From the NCBI GenBank assembly GCA_947095535.1, contig OX352774.1:32194496-32258495 (forward strand): a stretch of 64,000 bases of DNA, read 5' to 3'. Shown in pieces: positions 12,301-25,593 of the stretch. This stretch comes from Poecilobothrus nobilitatus. Its lineage: Eukaryota; Arthropoda; Insecta; Diptera; Dolichopodidae. The position numbers were made by a program, and so were the translations under genes. The notes under the pieces are model-generated. The model had not been told where the DNA came from. It worked only from the letters and a program-made list of their open reading frames with translations, and made no database searches. Every line of letters starts with the position of its first letter. Within the stretch, counting starts at the first letter, position 1.

Positions 12301-13867
12301 GTATTTCTAACTGTACTCATACTTTTGTAATAATAAATTAACTTGTAATGTTATATGTACTGTGCAAAGTGCACACTGTTAACTGCAGTTTTCTATGTTT
12401 TATGAATATTATGTTATACATATGCATTTTGAATTTCTTCTTGTTTTCTGTTATGTGCAGTATTCGTTTTTGCTATGAAATGTTAAATGTTATTGTTGCA
12501 AACGTTTATGGCTTTTATATAATAGATATTTTTCGTTTTTTGACTTGTATTTAAGTAATATTCATCTGAGGGCGCGAATTCAAAGTATCGGCATCCTTCT
12601 CCTATTTTCTCATTTCCGTATTCTCTAGGAAATATAATCCATTAACAGTTATGAGTTTCATCCTATTATATTAGCTAAAGGGAGAGGTGACTTTAATCAG
12701 TAAGAATGTGACACAACTAAAGCGGTATACTTGGTATTCTTTGAAGTACTGCTATCTACCTTAAAAAAAAAAAAAACACTTGAAAAGATAGATGGGAACT
12801 TAGAACAAAACAGGTATCTTAACTAAATTTTTTTATGTGATACTTAAAATTAATTTATGCTCCCATTATACGCTAATATTTTAATCCAAACATTTTCGAA
12901 AGTATCTCTTTCATGCCAAAAGGTTGATTGATCTTTGATTGTCAAATAACTTAAAATTAATTAAGATTGGATTATATAATTAAGATTATCTTCATTATTT
13001 GTTGAAGGAAATTGGGAAATTGAAATTAAGGATAACGTAAAGCAAGTTAACTTATTATTGTAATCTTCAATATACCATAATACATGGAAAATATTACTGT
13101 ATTAAATGAGCATGAAAAAATATTTTAAAACCCTGATCGATTATTACTAAACAACAATAATCAGAAAATTAAATGATTCTATAGATAAGATAATGTTTCA
13201 TATTTTTTCACAAAAAAAAAAAAAAAAAACAAAGAAAGGATAAAGATAATAACAAATGTTAAAAAATGTAATAAATAGCTAATAAATGTTTAATCAAATG
13301 TCCTTTTTATTTAATTTTAATGTAAATAGAAAAAAATGCCGAGAAAAAATCTTTTTTTTTTATTAGAAAAATCAGATAATGAAAATTATAATTATTAATT
13401 AATTTTTGTTATTATCTACTGTTACTATTAGATACTCTTATTTCTTCCTTGTTTTTTTTTGTAACCCCTCTTGCAATTTGTTGAAATAATTTATAATAGT
13501 CTGGTATATATTAAAAAAATTTTCTGTTCGATTAAGTGTAACAAATTGAATTAATTCGATTTACTTTGTACTATGAATTAATGTGACAAAAATTCAATGA
13601 AGTGCGATAAAATTATAATATAAAATATGTTTCCTCTCACCATTATTATCTATAGTAAGCATTGCTATTAAGTTTATGTAATTATTTTTTTTTAGAAAAG
13701 TTTTCATAGTTTAAAGTCAGAGTAAAGATTTTTGTCTGCCAATTACTATTATTCATTCAATATTAAAAAAGCAAAAAATTAATTAAAATTAATAGATATT
13801 AAAATATATAGTTTTATATAGATATAGTTTTTTTCTTTTCCTAAGGGAGGTGGAAATCTTCAAAGAC

Positions 13868-13887
13868 ACCAAGAATTCGTTCTTGGT
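13868..13887. repeat. 8-bp perfect hairpin with TTCG loop
   Basis: ACCAAGAA, TTCG, TTCTTGGT. It lies in a slightly GC-richer patch (13845-13930) that may be a mobile-element relic. Part of the text (TTCTTGGTGTCTTT on the minus strand) recurs near 63692-63705. Confidence 0.6.
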
Positions 13888-15747
13888 AGTGTCAGATTCT
13901 TATTAACTAAACCCACTGCCTCTTTAGTCAATATAATTGAATGAAACCTCTACCTGCTAACACAGTATATTGGTTAGGTAGTAGAGAGAAACACTTAATT
14001 GGAATGCGGAAACACTTAATTGGAAGTGGGACTGTAAGGGAACAATGAATCCGCGTATGGTATCCGCCTATGATATTATAGTAATTAATTTAAGAGTGTA
14101 ATATATTAACTGCATTTATTAAAATAAAGAGTAAATTATTCTATTAAATTAAATTTAACACTGTTGATTTAGAACTAAATTGTACTCTAATATTTCGCAA
14201 TGTCCAAATTTTAATGTAATTTATAAATTAAAGAAAAAACTTTGTTAAAATATAAAAATATCCACACTACTTTGCGGCATCGAGCAACCCTCACATCACG
14301 AATATAATGCCCAGTGTTCTATAACGGATATGGCACTTAAAATTGCCGGCAGATTCTAAACATTTTTTTAATTACAATTTTTTTACGCTGCTTTTTGTAC
14401 TCTATTATCCTTTTTTGAACATATTTCCAATATCTACAAACAAAAAAAGTTGATCTAAGTATTTGATCTTATGTAAGTAGTCCGAAAAATTGACTGTCAG
14501 TTATAATTTAGAAACTCTAAAAAAAGTGTTTCCAATTTATTTTTAAAATAACAATAGACAGGTTTTCAACCATTATTATAATCATGTTTACTATATTTTT
14601 GAAATCACTTTAGAAAATTTAGTTTCACTCGTTCGTTTATTTATAAAAATTTTTATGATAAATAAATCCAAATTTCAATCATTCTATAGATCTCATTTAA
14701 AAAATTAATTTTGCACTTCCAATTCTGAAATGCTTTATAATTAGCATTCTGAAAATGCACTTCTTAAAAATCCTTCGATTTTACATAGGTACTTCTTTGT
14801 ACTTCTAAAAGCCATTGAGGTTAACATTGGTTTACAGAATCTTACATTTAATTATATTTAATCAATTTTTTTTAAATGCTTTAATAACTCATTTTTTGTA
14901 GTTCATTTACAAAATACATGTGTAACCAAGAAAAATGAGAAGTGTATTAAAAAAAGAGGATTAAAATCATATAATATTTTGTGCTTATAATCTGGAACAG
15001 TGAATTTCTGTTTTTTTTTTTTTTTTGTGGTTTTCTTTTAATTATTCAGACAAATACGATCGCCTCCTTCACATATAACAATATATATATATATATATAC
15101 CTACTATATTATACATATTTTCATTTTCATACTAATAAATCTTTCCATCCCTTAAAGAAATTAGTAAACAAAATTCTCATTTAAATAAGTTGGATACGGA
15201 AATTAAATTTAGTAGAAATATTATTACCACTAATTAAAGAATTAAAAAAAAAAATTATTTAAAATTATTTTAACTAACTGTTGGTATTGGATTTTATTTA
15301 AAACGACTCAACTTAAAACCGAATGAACACGAGAATTATAACTTTTGGTCTTATCCGCCTATTAAACAATTTTTCCAAAAATTTCAAAAATTTTAAAAAT
15401 TTTTAAAAAACAAAGTATTAGTAGTTTTAAGGGTATACTAAATTTGCCATTTCATTTATAACATCTTAAAAGTAACGAAATAGATATAGAAAAGTATAAT
15501 AATATTCTTGCTAAGGTATATTGAATTCTGAGACGACTTATAGGTATATGTATCCGTTTAAATAATTGAAATTTGTCTAAGGAAGTTAAGTATTATGCTA
15601 ACGATTACTTCAAAATTTGGTTATTTATACACAAATATCTTGGTTCGTAATAAAGTAAGACATTTAAAATTTTGTAACAACTCCGTAAAATTTGGTTGGT
15701 TTACCACAACAAAGTACTGCATAAACTACATAAATACGCCTCGGTAT

Positions 15748-16372
15748 TAGGATTTCCAAATACTTGGCAAAATCAACTAACCGAGTTTTCGAGTATCTGT
15801 AAGGAAAATTACCCGAGTATTCGGTTAATCGAGTATTTCAAACAAAAAATTTTATGTTATATTTTTAATTCATTATCTTTAGTATAAACAAAGAGTATAT
15901 AATTGATACTTATGATTATTTATCTTTATTTAAAAAATAATACTTTAAGAAAATGAGTGCATCTAATGATTCGAAGTTTAAGCGGCTTCTTATTTTGGTC
16001 AAAAAATTTCCAGATGTTGATAAAACCCTTTCTGTAGCGGTAAATGTGGCTTTAATAAGGCCTCGTATAATCGTTCATGTTCATCATAATATGCATTGAA
16101 AATAATATGTAATATGATGAATGATATTGATTGAGATTGAATATTTTTATATTTACTTTCAAAGGTTGCTTTGTTTTTATGGTTTTTGAATATTTTTTTA
16201 AAAATAAAAAAAACGTTAAAAATTTATAAAGTTTGAATTCATTTATTTAGCTCTTGCAATTTTTTAAATATTAACCGAGTAATGATGCTGAAAACCCGAG
16301 TTTGCGAGTAATATACAAAACAGAGAAAAAACCGAGTATGCGAGTATTCGATAACCGAGTATGGAAAACCTA
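15748..16372. mobile_element. Non-autonomous hAT-like DNA transposon with 8-bp target duplication
   Basis: The left end TAGGATTTCCAAATACTTGG (15748-15767) is inverted at the right end as TAGGTTTTCCATACTCGG (16372 to 16355). Immediately outside both ends is the same 8-mer, CTCGGTAT (15740-15747 and 16373-16380), the target-duplication length of hAT elements. Many CGAGTA/CCGAGT motifs crowd both subterminal regions (15780-15840 and 16275-16360) and are absent from the middle, as in hAT elements, where subterminal repeats bind transposase. The central part has a short ORF from an ATG near 15953 (MSASNDSKFKRLLILVKKF) that ends after about 48 codons. It could be a transposase relic, but I cannot confirm that. 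Confidence 0.75.
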
Positions 16373-19300
16373 CTCGGTATTAATTTTGTTAATAATTTTT
16401 ATATATTTATATATATTTTATATAATTATATAAAATATGATTAAATTTTATGGAAACACTACTGTTTATGTTACACGTGGTTATCTTAAAGTTAACATAG
16501 TCAACTCTATACTATTCTTTATTTTTATTAGAACCTTTTCACTATAAATAAAAAGTGTAGCAGTCTTTTTATATTCGCGAGTAGCGTAACATGTAATTAA
16601 AATGTTATCAAAACATTTCCGAATTTTTATTTTTATTAAACACTTTTTAAAAACCTATACAATTGTTTTTGGAAAGTTATTTAAAATAATACTTTTTGCT
16701 TTGGAATAATATTAATTAGGTACATGCATTTTTGTTTAACGTCATCAACCATTAATTTAAGGTTATAAATATGTTAAAATATGTTAAATATGTTAATAAA
16801 AGTTATAAACTGTCGTACACTGGTCTTTGATAACAGAGCCCTGTTAAGTCAATAGTATATATACGATTTTGATTGGATCATGTTAATAAGGATATATAAG
16901 TCAACACAATTAAATGTTTAAAATGCGTAATCAATAATCCAATTATCTAGATGTTGATTAATCAATATATTAATAGTGCTAACTGTGTATGTAAACGTAA
17001 AGGTAGAAAATTATGTTTTTAAAATCAGCTAATTTATTTTTCTGCGTTGCTTGAAAATAAATTAAAGCGTAAAGATTGTAGTTGTCCTTGTCAACTCTTA
17101 AATACCTTATAATATAATATCTTTATAATATTGAAAATACAATATACTATAACTTTGCTTATAATATTTTATTTTTGTAACTCTTCATTATTTTTAAAAT
17201 AAATAAAAAAATATTTAAATTGATTTATAAAGCTTAAAAAATTTCCTGTCTGAGCCTCAGCACTCAAAATTTCATTCTTCCTTTAATTTTAAGCATTGTC
17301 AAAGTTTTGAAAACACACTCAAAGGACAGACTTAGCCTAATAAGCAAATTTTTAAAAAAGTCGCTGAAATTAAAATGATTTTTAAACAAAATTTTCCGTT
17401 TGTCAATAAGTTTGTTAAAATGTAGGGTTTAAAAACTACCTGTAATAATGAGAACAACTTATTAACCGAATTAGATTTTCATGTAAGTGTTTCTTTCTTC
17501 GTTTATGTTGAATTCAAAAAAGACCATTTTGTTGTAATTTTATTGACAGCTCAAAATTCTGGTGTTTTAAATATAATGGTACATGTATTTTGCGCTGACA
17601 CTTCAAATGTAAAAGTACATAATACATTATACGCTGTTATAATTAATATTAAAATTAACATGGGAGTAGATAAGTTGGGGCTGAAATGATCCCACATACA
17701 TAATGTACTTAGCTATATACATAATATTTTGTCCAATTTTGATAATTAAACTACAAGTACAGAAACATATAATGTACAATTTAATTCTACATAAAATTAA
17801 ACGTCAAAATGACATTATTTATGAATGTAATCAGTGTTTACACGTTGCATTTTCAATTTTTTTAAAAATTTCAAAAATTTATTTTGTAAATGTCTACTTA
17901 TGCAAATGAAGTAAGCGTTCTGACATGGTAAGCGGTGACATGAAAAAAAAATTTTGTATTTACGTTTATTATATTTGTTGCTTACAAAAAGCCTCTAGTA
18001 ATAAGGTATAAATAATTTAATCATAATTTCCATTAATAACATTTTCTTCCACAGTTTTTTTTTTTTTTTCAATCAATTTTATACTCTTGAATAATAAAAA
18101 TATTTCAATCTTTTCAAAATATTCATACATAAAAGTCATTAGAAAATTCCAAAATCATTTAACGTAATAACTTTATTATAAATTAACCAAAAAATTAATT
18201 AAAAATTGAAAATAAAATAAAATTGCAAAAGAAAATATTTATCGCATAGCTATATAACAACAAAATAATAATTAATAATAATTTTCTTGCATAATCATTT
18301 CGTATCTTTTTGATTTTTTCCATCCAATTCTATTTCGCCATTTTGTTTATTTTTAGTTTGTATATAGCTAATATAAATTAATAATAATTATTGCTTAATC
18401 AAAAATTAAAATATTTTCTATATTATAAAGTTTAAGTATTTTTTTTTGGATTATAATAATAACCTATATACATATTAATATAATACCGCCATTAATTAAA
18501 AAGAAAACCAATAAAACATTTCCATTAATTTCAATAATTACCGAAAAATATCAGGGATGGGTATATTTATAATTTCTTTAATATTAAAAATTATTGATAC
18601 AATATAATATATTCATATAATAGTATAATAATGATTTTTATCACAATCGTTATAATATATATATATATACTCGTATAACAAACTGTTGATTTTAACGTTT
18701 AATATAATATACGTTAAATTTTATTGATGATGATTACAATAACAATCAAAAAATAAAAACAGCTTATCATGTCAAAAAAATATGCCGAAGTTGATGTTAA
18801 TTCATTAATCTCTTTTGATTAATGTGTTTTTCACTATAATATTATTATACTGAATGAATATAAAAGAAATATTTTTGAGTTGCATAGTATACCACACCAG
18901 CCCCATTCCAAGAAAACCAAAATTATTTAACATTAAAATATAACCACCAAACAAATTTAGATTGTAACATCCTACTATTCATTACAATAATACAAAAATT
19001 GTTTCAATATCATCCCATTCCATCTGGTTGATGCCATTTCCTTATTCTATTTAGGAAAAATTCGTTCCATCAAAATTAAAACTTCATATATTAATTTCTT
19101 TAATTTTTTGTATTTTTTTTTTTTCTGCCTTTTGAAAAAGATTTCAATCGTATCCATCCATCTCTTTTTGATTTTTTTCGACTGAACGATTATTTCCCCA
19201 CCACTGTTTGTTACGTATTATTCAGATTGCTCCATTTTTGATTTAATTTTTTTTTTTTTTTTTTTTGCTCAAAAATTTATCAGAAAATTATTTCAATTTA

Positions 19301-20109
19301 TGACTATCAGAATCCTTTCCAGGAAAAAGAAAAACCAATTGACAAGAAAATAAGTCAGTCATTTATTCTGTAACCTTGATATTTCAAAAAAAAAAAAAAA
19401 TGTTTTTCTACAGTTCATTTTTATACATAACTAATCATAAATTTAATAACAATTGTAAAATATTATTCAAGGTTTTTCATTGAATTTTAAATTTTTCTTT
19501 TTGTCATCAGGCATTTTGTCGATGAAAATAATTGAAAAATTGAAAATGGAAGATAGAAGATGAAAAGAATAAAAAAAAAATGTTTTTCTCACCCTGAGGA
19601 TAATTTTTCAATTTAAATTGCTGGAAACTATTATATTTAAACAAAAAAAAAATATTTATAATTTTTTTTTTTTTGAAAGAAAAGTTTCCAACTTATAAAT
19701 TTACAAATGGGATGATTAAAATTTCAAATTTTCTTTTTTCTTTTTTTTTTTTATTTTAATTCAAATGTAGCATGTTGGGTGTTATCTAAAATTAAATATT
19801 TATTGAATTAGAAGGAAGAATCACATCTGTTAAATTTTTATAATATAAAAAAGGAAATTTTTCAAGTAGGTATGGATCAAACCTTATTTACAAAAAAAAA
19901 AATTGTTTTTGTGGTTATATTTTACGAATATGGTACAACAATATTGTAAAACTTGTTCCGCCTTTTTAATTTTTCTAAATGACCACTGAAAAAAATAGTT
20001 AGGTACCTATTTCAAGAAGATGATCAGCTACTTGTTTCTCTTCATCTTAATTCTAAATTAGCCAAAATGACCGAACTTTTACTACATATCCAAGACCTCT
20101 AAATCGAAC

Positions 20110-20400
20110 CCTTAGATTAGATTAGATTATAGAGATTATATAAATTACACTGCAATCTTTTTATATAGATCTATTGTGCTTCACCTGTAACTACGTGTTG
20201 TGGATTTTGCGTCCACTTATAATACTTCTGTCAAGCTCCTAGATACACAAATCTGACATGGAGTAAAGCTACGCAGTGACCTGGAGTTTCAGATCCTTCT
20301 TGACGATTCCGAAGTCGATCCGTTTCCTCAAGTCCCTCTATATCCAGGAAGCAGTAGATGGTTACTTTATTGTAATCCGGTCCCTTTAATTAAATAAATA
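20110..20400 (-). mobile_element. Second copy of the same LINE family, 3' fragment
   Basis: On the minus strand the segment near 20203-20250 (ACAGAAGTATTATAAGTGGA, then CGCAAAATCCACAACAC) matches the 3' region of the copy at 1937-2283. Upstream of it, near 20300-20400, is a decayed coding stretch with no usable frame. The 3' end is ATAATCTAATCTAATCTAA (20113-20131 on the minus strand), a short simple-repeat tail shared with the first copy and typical of target-primed retrotransposition. It is inactive and 5'-truncated. Confidence 0.6.
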
Positions 20401-22081
20401 TTATATTTAAATCAAATAAATTGTGGTCGCAATCGTACTTCAACATTCGACATTGGAATACAAAAAATTCTAATATAATAATCATTAATGATTCTGGGGA
20501 TTCCAATTAATAATTGATAGTTTTCTCTAAGTCTTTGCAAACAAATTCAGCAAGTCTACAGTGTGTATAATAAGTTTTAGATTTACTTTTGTAACTATAT
20601 AATTTTTCAGTACTTCTTCAGTATAATTTTTTCTCTATATTTGAGTGAAATGACTAGAATCAATTTATTTGACTAATTTAAAATCTTACTGTGAGTTTTT
20701 CACTTAGCTGAGACTAAGAACAATATTACAAAATCTTATTATAATTATCCTGGAATTCTAACAGAATTTTCTACCAAAAATATTTTTTTTTTTTTAACAA
20801 TTCAAAATACTGTTTAACTTTCTGTTTCTGCTCTTTGCTATTTCAAAAATCCTTTTCATCAAAAGCAATAGAAAAAAATTACAAAAATTTCTTAAATTTT
20901 ATTTTCATTAAATTTTATCCAGAAACATGCCATTTGAATTAATCTTACTTAAACTAAAAAGTACAAACTCTAATCAAATTTTATCACATAATTTACCAAA
21001 AACATTTTGATTTTTATTAATTTTGATGGACAGGTGAACAAATAAATCTGAAAGGATAACACCATTTTATATTTTGTTTTGTTAACTTTAAAAGCATACT
21101 AAAAATAGAAATCGTAAACCTCAGTTCTAAGAAAACTTTCACTAAAAATAAAAAAAAAATTTAATAAGGCAAAAAAACAAATTTTTAAAAATTTAATATC
21201 TTAATAAATTTTCCATTTCCAAAATAAATGTAATTACTAATTATAAATAATTAAATATTGTATACTAATTACTAATTCTTATTTTCATAATACACTAAAA
21301 ATAGAAATAAACACTTGTTTTTGAATTTAGTTACTACATACCCAACTCTTTCAAATACATAAAACTTAGATTCGGCCATGATTTGAATATGGTTCACATT
21401 TTTTCAAGCAAGAACCAATATAATACTCTTCAGTATCTAAATAAGTTCGCCTTTTTCGTAGGTATCGTTTGAATAAAGCGCCCCATCAAATAACTTCTAA
21501 CAGTACTAACCCTATATTCGAAAAGCATTTCAACTTCATAACAACAATATAGAACTTATTCAAACTAGACCAAACATATTACAAGAGGCTTTAAATTGCA
21601 AAACCACTACCACCATTTGTGTATAGAAAACCATGAACAGATTTCTAAAAATACACATATAAAATCACTCCCCAATTTTAAGAAAAGATGTCACATCTCT
21701 ATGCTATTCTATGCCATATATTCTAGCGAATATATTTCAAAAGCAGTTAGGGTATGATTTCATTATACTGTAGACAAATATGAAAGGGAGATACCTGGTT
21801 TTAGTAAGTAAAAGTTACCAAGAGGCCCAGTTTTTCTGATAGCTTTTCTTGGAATCTTTTGAAGATTCTTTAACTTCTTTTAGTAAAAAAAATATTTTCC
21901 ATTGTTGACATTTTAAAGCAAATATATAATAAATAACCAAAGCCTCTAATTTAAAGATATCAGTAATACATTTATCCTAATTAGATCCAAAAATAATTTC
22001 ATAAATGAAAAATTGCTTCTTAATATTGTATATATATACATATTTATAAAATTAAAATAATAAAAATATAAAATAACTTAC

Positions 22082-22805
22082 CCAAGCATTACAAGACGAT
22101 AACAATTTTTTGGTGGTGGTTCACTATCATCACATGAACCTGAACTACCTGGACTTGGTCCAGGTCCATGAACAATTTCATTTGGAATTGGATTTGATGG
22201 TTTAGTTGTTGGTCCATTTGTTTGTGATTGTGATTGTTGATATTGTTTTGTAATTGGTTGTTGTTCTTCTTCATCATCTATTTGACTACAATCATCACCA
22301 TTACCACTATTACTATTATTACCTCTTATATCATTAAATATACTATTATTATTATTGTTATTATTTGTATTATTATTGTAATTATTACGTGTACAAAACC
22401 ATGTACCACATTTATTTAAACGTGTTGAACATTCCATTGTAAATGTTCCAATTTTATCACCAATTTCCATTAGATAACTTTTTGTTTTATTCCATGCTGA
22501 TGTAACACCAGATAATGTTGGTTCACCTGATGATGTTTTATTAATATGACGTATTTTAGCTCTCGGTGATATCTGATGAGAATTTCCTCCAATATTAAAT
22601 TTAATAGGTGAATCAATGTCAACATCATTTGTTGTTGTTGCTGTTGCTGTTGTTGCAATTTGATTTGTAATTCCTGAATATAGGATCTCATCACAGTCAT
22701 TAGTTTTTGTTGTAATAATTGTTTTGTTATTGATATAACCATCACCACTTTTTGTAAGTGGTGATGGTTTATCATAATCTTTTTGAATTAATCTTGAAGA
22801 TTGAT
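22082..22805 (-). CDS. RASD1-like: RASD-type small GTPase, long N-terminal exon ending in the P-loop
   Basis: The reading frame is open for about 240 codons, from near 22805 down to the donor GG|GTAAGT at 22082/22081, and ends in KNCYRLVMLG, the first strand and P-loop start of a RASD GTPase. The intron splits the P-loop Gly codon, GG|A. The upstream text is a low-complexity extension: a Thr/Ala run encoded by CAACAACAGCAA-type repeats near 22630-22660, an Asn-rich stretch near 22335-22380, a Gln/Ser/acidic stretch, and a Pro/Gly-rich linker. Between them lies a segment of ordinary composition (about 22400-22570, including KIRHINKTSSGEP and MEIGDKIGTFTMEC). The first ATG is at 22470, but the same frame stays open 112 codons further upstream with no ATG and closes at a TAG at 22843-22845. 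I therefore infer an acceptor near 22806 (TTTCAAG) and a start codon in an exon further right. Vertebrate RASD proteins have a far shorter N-terminus. The exact 5' boundary is uncertain. Confidence 0.85.
22300..22380 (-). repeat. AAT-type trinucleotide repeats encoding the Asn-rich tract
   Basis: Interrupted AAT/AAC codon runs on the minus strand within the RASD-like exon give an Asn-rich stretch of about 20 residues broken by Tyr, Thr, Ser and Ile. Such tracts often vary in length between individuals. Confidence 0.8.
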
Positions 22806-25593
22806 CTTGAAATCGTACAGAAATTTTTATAAATTTTTTTAGCTAATAATTTGTTTTTAAAAGTTTCGTGTTTTGTTTTTTATTTGTTTTAGCTAATATT
22901 TGTATTGAATAGATAAATATGTATCTATAGATTGTATAAAAACTAAATAATTTGTCTCAAAAGTTTTACTTTATTAATATTATTTTGTTGTTTTTTTTTA
23001 ATGAAGTCTTGTAATATTTAAAATTTTCTGATTTTTATTATTATGTTTTTTTTTTCTACGCTTTAATTGTTGCTTTTGATGGTTGATCCAAGATATTATT
23101 TTAAACGTTTACAAACTTTCACTTTGTACACAAAATGGTTATGTAACTCTGAAAAAAAATACAAAAATAAAAGTTATAAGAACATTTTTTATATGTTTTA
23201 ATTTTTATTTTTTTTTTGTCTAGAATAAAATTTAAAAGTTGAGGAACAATTTGATTAAAATAGGCATTACTTGTAAAAACAAACAAAACAAAATTAAAGG
23301 AAGAGAGAGAAAAATTGCGCTGTTTCTTCCTTTAATTTCCAAAGGTAACATACAGATAGTCTGTCTGATTGCCATAAAAAATAACGAAATTCATTAATCC
23401 TGAAAACTATGCAATAATTCTAAAATTAATATAAAATTTAAGAGTCATTTTAAGAGTCAAATTTAAGAGTCATCTCGAAAGTTTTTTTTTCAAAGATTAA
23501 GGTATACTCTGTGAGATGGATCTGAGTTAGCGCTATATTGTCGTGGCATAAATCTGAGTAAACTTAATATCAACTCTTACTGAATAGGTTCGTTCTTCTA
23601 CATTTTGAATTATACAACAGTCTAGGTACTATTCAAGCGTTAGTTCAATTGATCATCAATAAAAAAAAATTTAAAAAGGATTATTTGAAAATAAGGATTA
23701 AGATATCAAGTTTTACGTGATATATGTATAAGTAAATCTAAATAATTTAATAGAACAATATTCAGTCTTCACAATCCTAGAAACAGTACATAAGTAGTAT
23801 ACTTATACATAAAAATTCCATCTTAATTTTTATTTAAACGGAGGTGGCGTTTAACAGGCGGAGGTGGTAGATTAACGCTACCAAAGAAATCATACTCTTA
23901 TACTTATTGTAGCCTTTTAAAATTTTTGCCAGATAGGTTATAATTTTAAAAAAATTAACTTTATCACAGAAATGTGAAAAGAAACCCAACCAACCAGCAT
24001 CTAACAAATTTATTTATTTTTTTTTACCTTTGTTATTTAAAGAATAAAATATATGTAAAGCATGAAAAATGTAAATACATTGGAAATGTCAGATTCCTAT
24101 TTGACATAACAGTTACAAAGTTCTTAAAAATTGGCAAATTTATTTAAATTTTTTTCCGCCATACTCTTTTTAATCTTTATAAATGTGTTTTAATTTTAAA
24201 ACCAATTTATCAAATTAAATCATTTGAAAAGAAAAAAATGTTCACCTATTGTTTAAAGATTTTTCATCATTTGCAAAAAAAATTATAAAGAAATTTTTAC
24301 GTGATTTCCTTTATCTAACGTTCTGGTTTCGAAAGATAATTTTCTTTTAAATCAAAATTTCAAATAGATACTCAGAAAAGTTTACCTTATGTACGTTTCC
24401 CTTTAAACAAAACTTTAGATTAAATAGGTTTCTTCTTTAGGTTGTTACCACCTAATTTGGGAGCAAACATTAAATTTAAATAATTGAAATTAAAAATTTT
24501 AAAAATATATCCTACCATCTGACTTTTTAATAAAATGACATTCTGATTGTTTATTAAAAAACTGTTAAAGTTGAACTGAATTTTTAACGTTTTAAAATTA
24601 GACATTGAATCGGTTCTACACTTACCATTACATCTTCTCGAAATATAGAAAGAATACCCCTTGATTAGAATCGACAATGTTACGATCAGTTTAGTAGATC
24701 ATAAATTAATCATTTGGTCACAAACAGCTAAGGCCGAAGCTTGTGTTAAATAAATACTTGAACTGAAATAAGACCTCAATCATTAACTTTAATTTTTTAA
24801 ATAGAATCTTCGAAAATAAAGGAGCAGTCAATATTATGGAATAAAGCCAAAACTTTAAATTCGAAAAAAGCTGCCACGACTATTTATAAGGGTTTATAAA
24901 TAATGATGTATATTAATGATGTAAATTAAAATTTCTGAATTCAGCCGGATCTTTGAGCCTAAATATAAAGAAGAGGATTTTTCAACTAAGTTGTTGTTGC
25001 TGTAAATAAATAATTTCATGTCTAATCCACTAAATTCCACTAAGCAATTTAGTAACTGTTTGTGCAAAACTTAAATCATATACAGAAATAATTTGTTTTT
25101 TTTTTTAATATCACGTATCCAATAAATATCATATTATTTTATACAAGAAAAATTTAATTATAAAAACAAATTAATTAAAAAAGTAACAAATTGCAACAAA
25201 ATATCAAACACACTTAATGAATCCCCGGATGAAAACAGCTTAATAGGAATATAACAAAAGTATTTCCACACTTATACAAAAATAAACTACTGTAAAAATA
25301 CATATAGGATATGAATGCCATTCATTTAATTTAAAATCTACATACAAAAATAAATTATTTGAAATAAAAAATATCACAAAATTTTAGGCGAAAAACAAAT
25401 TAACCAAAACAACAGAAAACTGCATTTTTAACTTAATAAAATTAAAATTTATAGCAAAATTTAAAAATTATAATTAATTATAATAATAAATACCACAAAA
25501 TAAAATAATTTGGAAACTTTAAAATTGGAACAAGTATTCCGCACTACAGAGGAGGAGGAAAACTTTTTTTTGGTATCTATTCACTCCTTTTTG

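Larger units (their letters stand above)
5374..22081 (-). other. 16.7-kb intron of the RASD-like gene
   Basis: The span lies between the GTAAGT donor (22081 downward) and the TTTTAG acceptor (5375-5374). It is phase 2 and interrupts the P-loop Gly codon. It contains no exon that I can support. It does contain several mobile-element remnants, listed separately: a SINE, a nested inverted-repeat element, another SINE, a hAT-like element and a LINE 3' end. The rest, including 5794-7832, 10506-12109, 12301-15747, 16373-20109 and 20401-22081, is AT-rich DNA with poly-A and poly-T tracts and short TA runs, in which I see no coding signal. Confidence 0.8.

Noticed and set aside
22089..22775. Gln/His-rich minus-strand frames and a plus-strand frame over the RASD exon
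   Set aside because: Frame-shifted readings of AAT and CAA repeats; the frame ending in NCYRLVMLG is the coding one.
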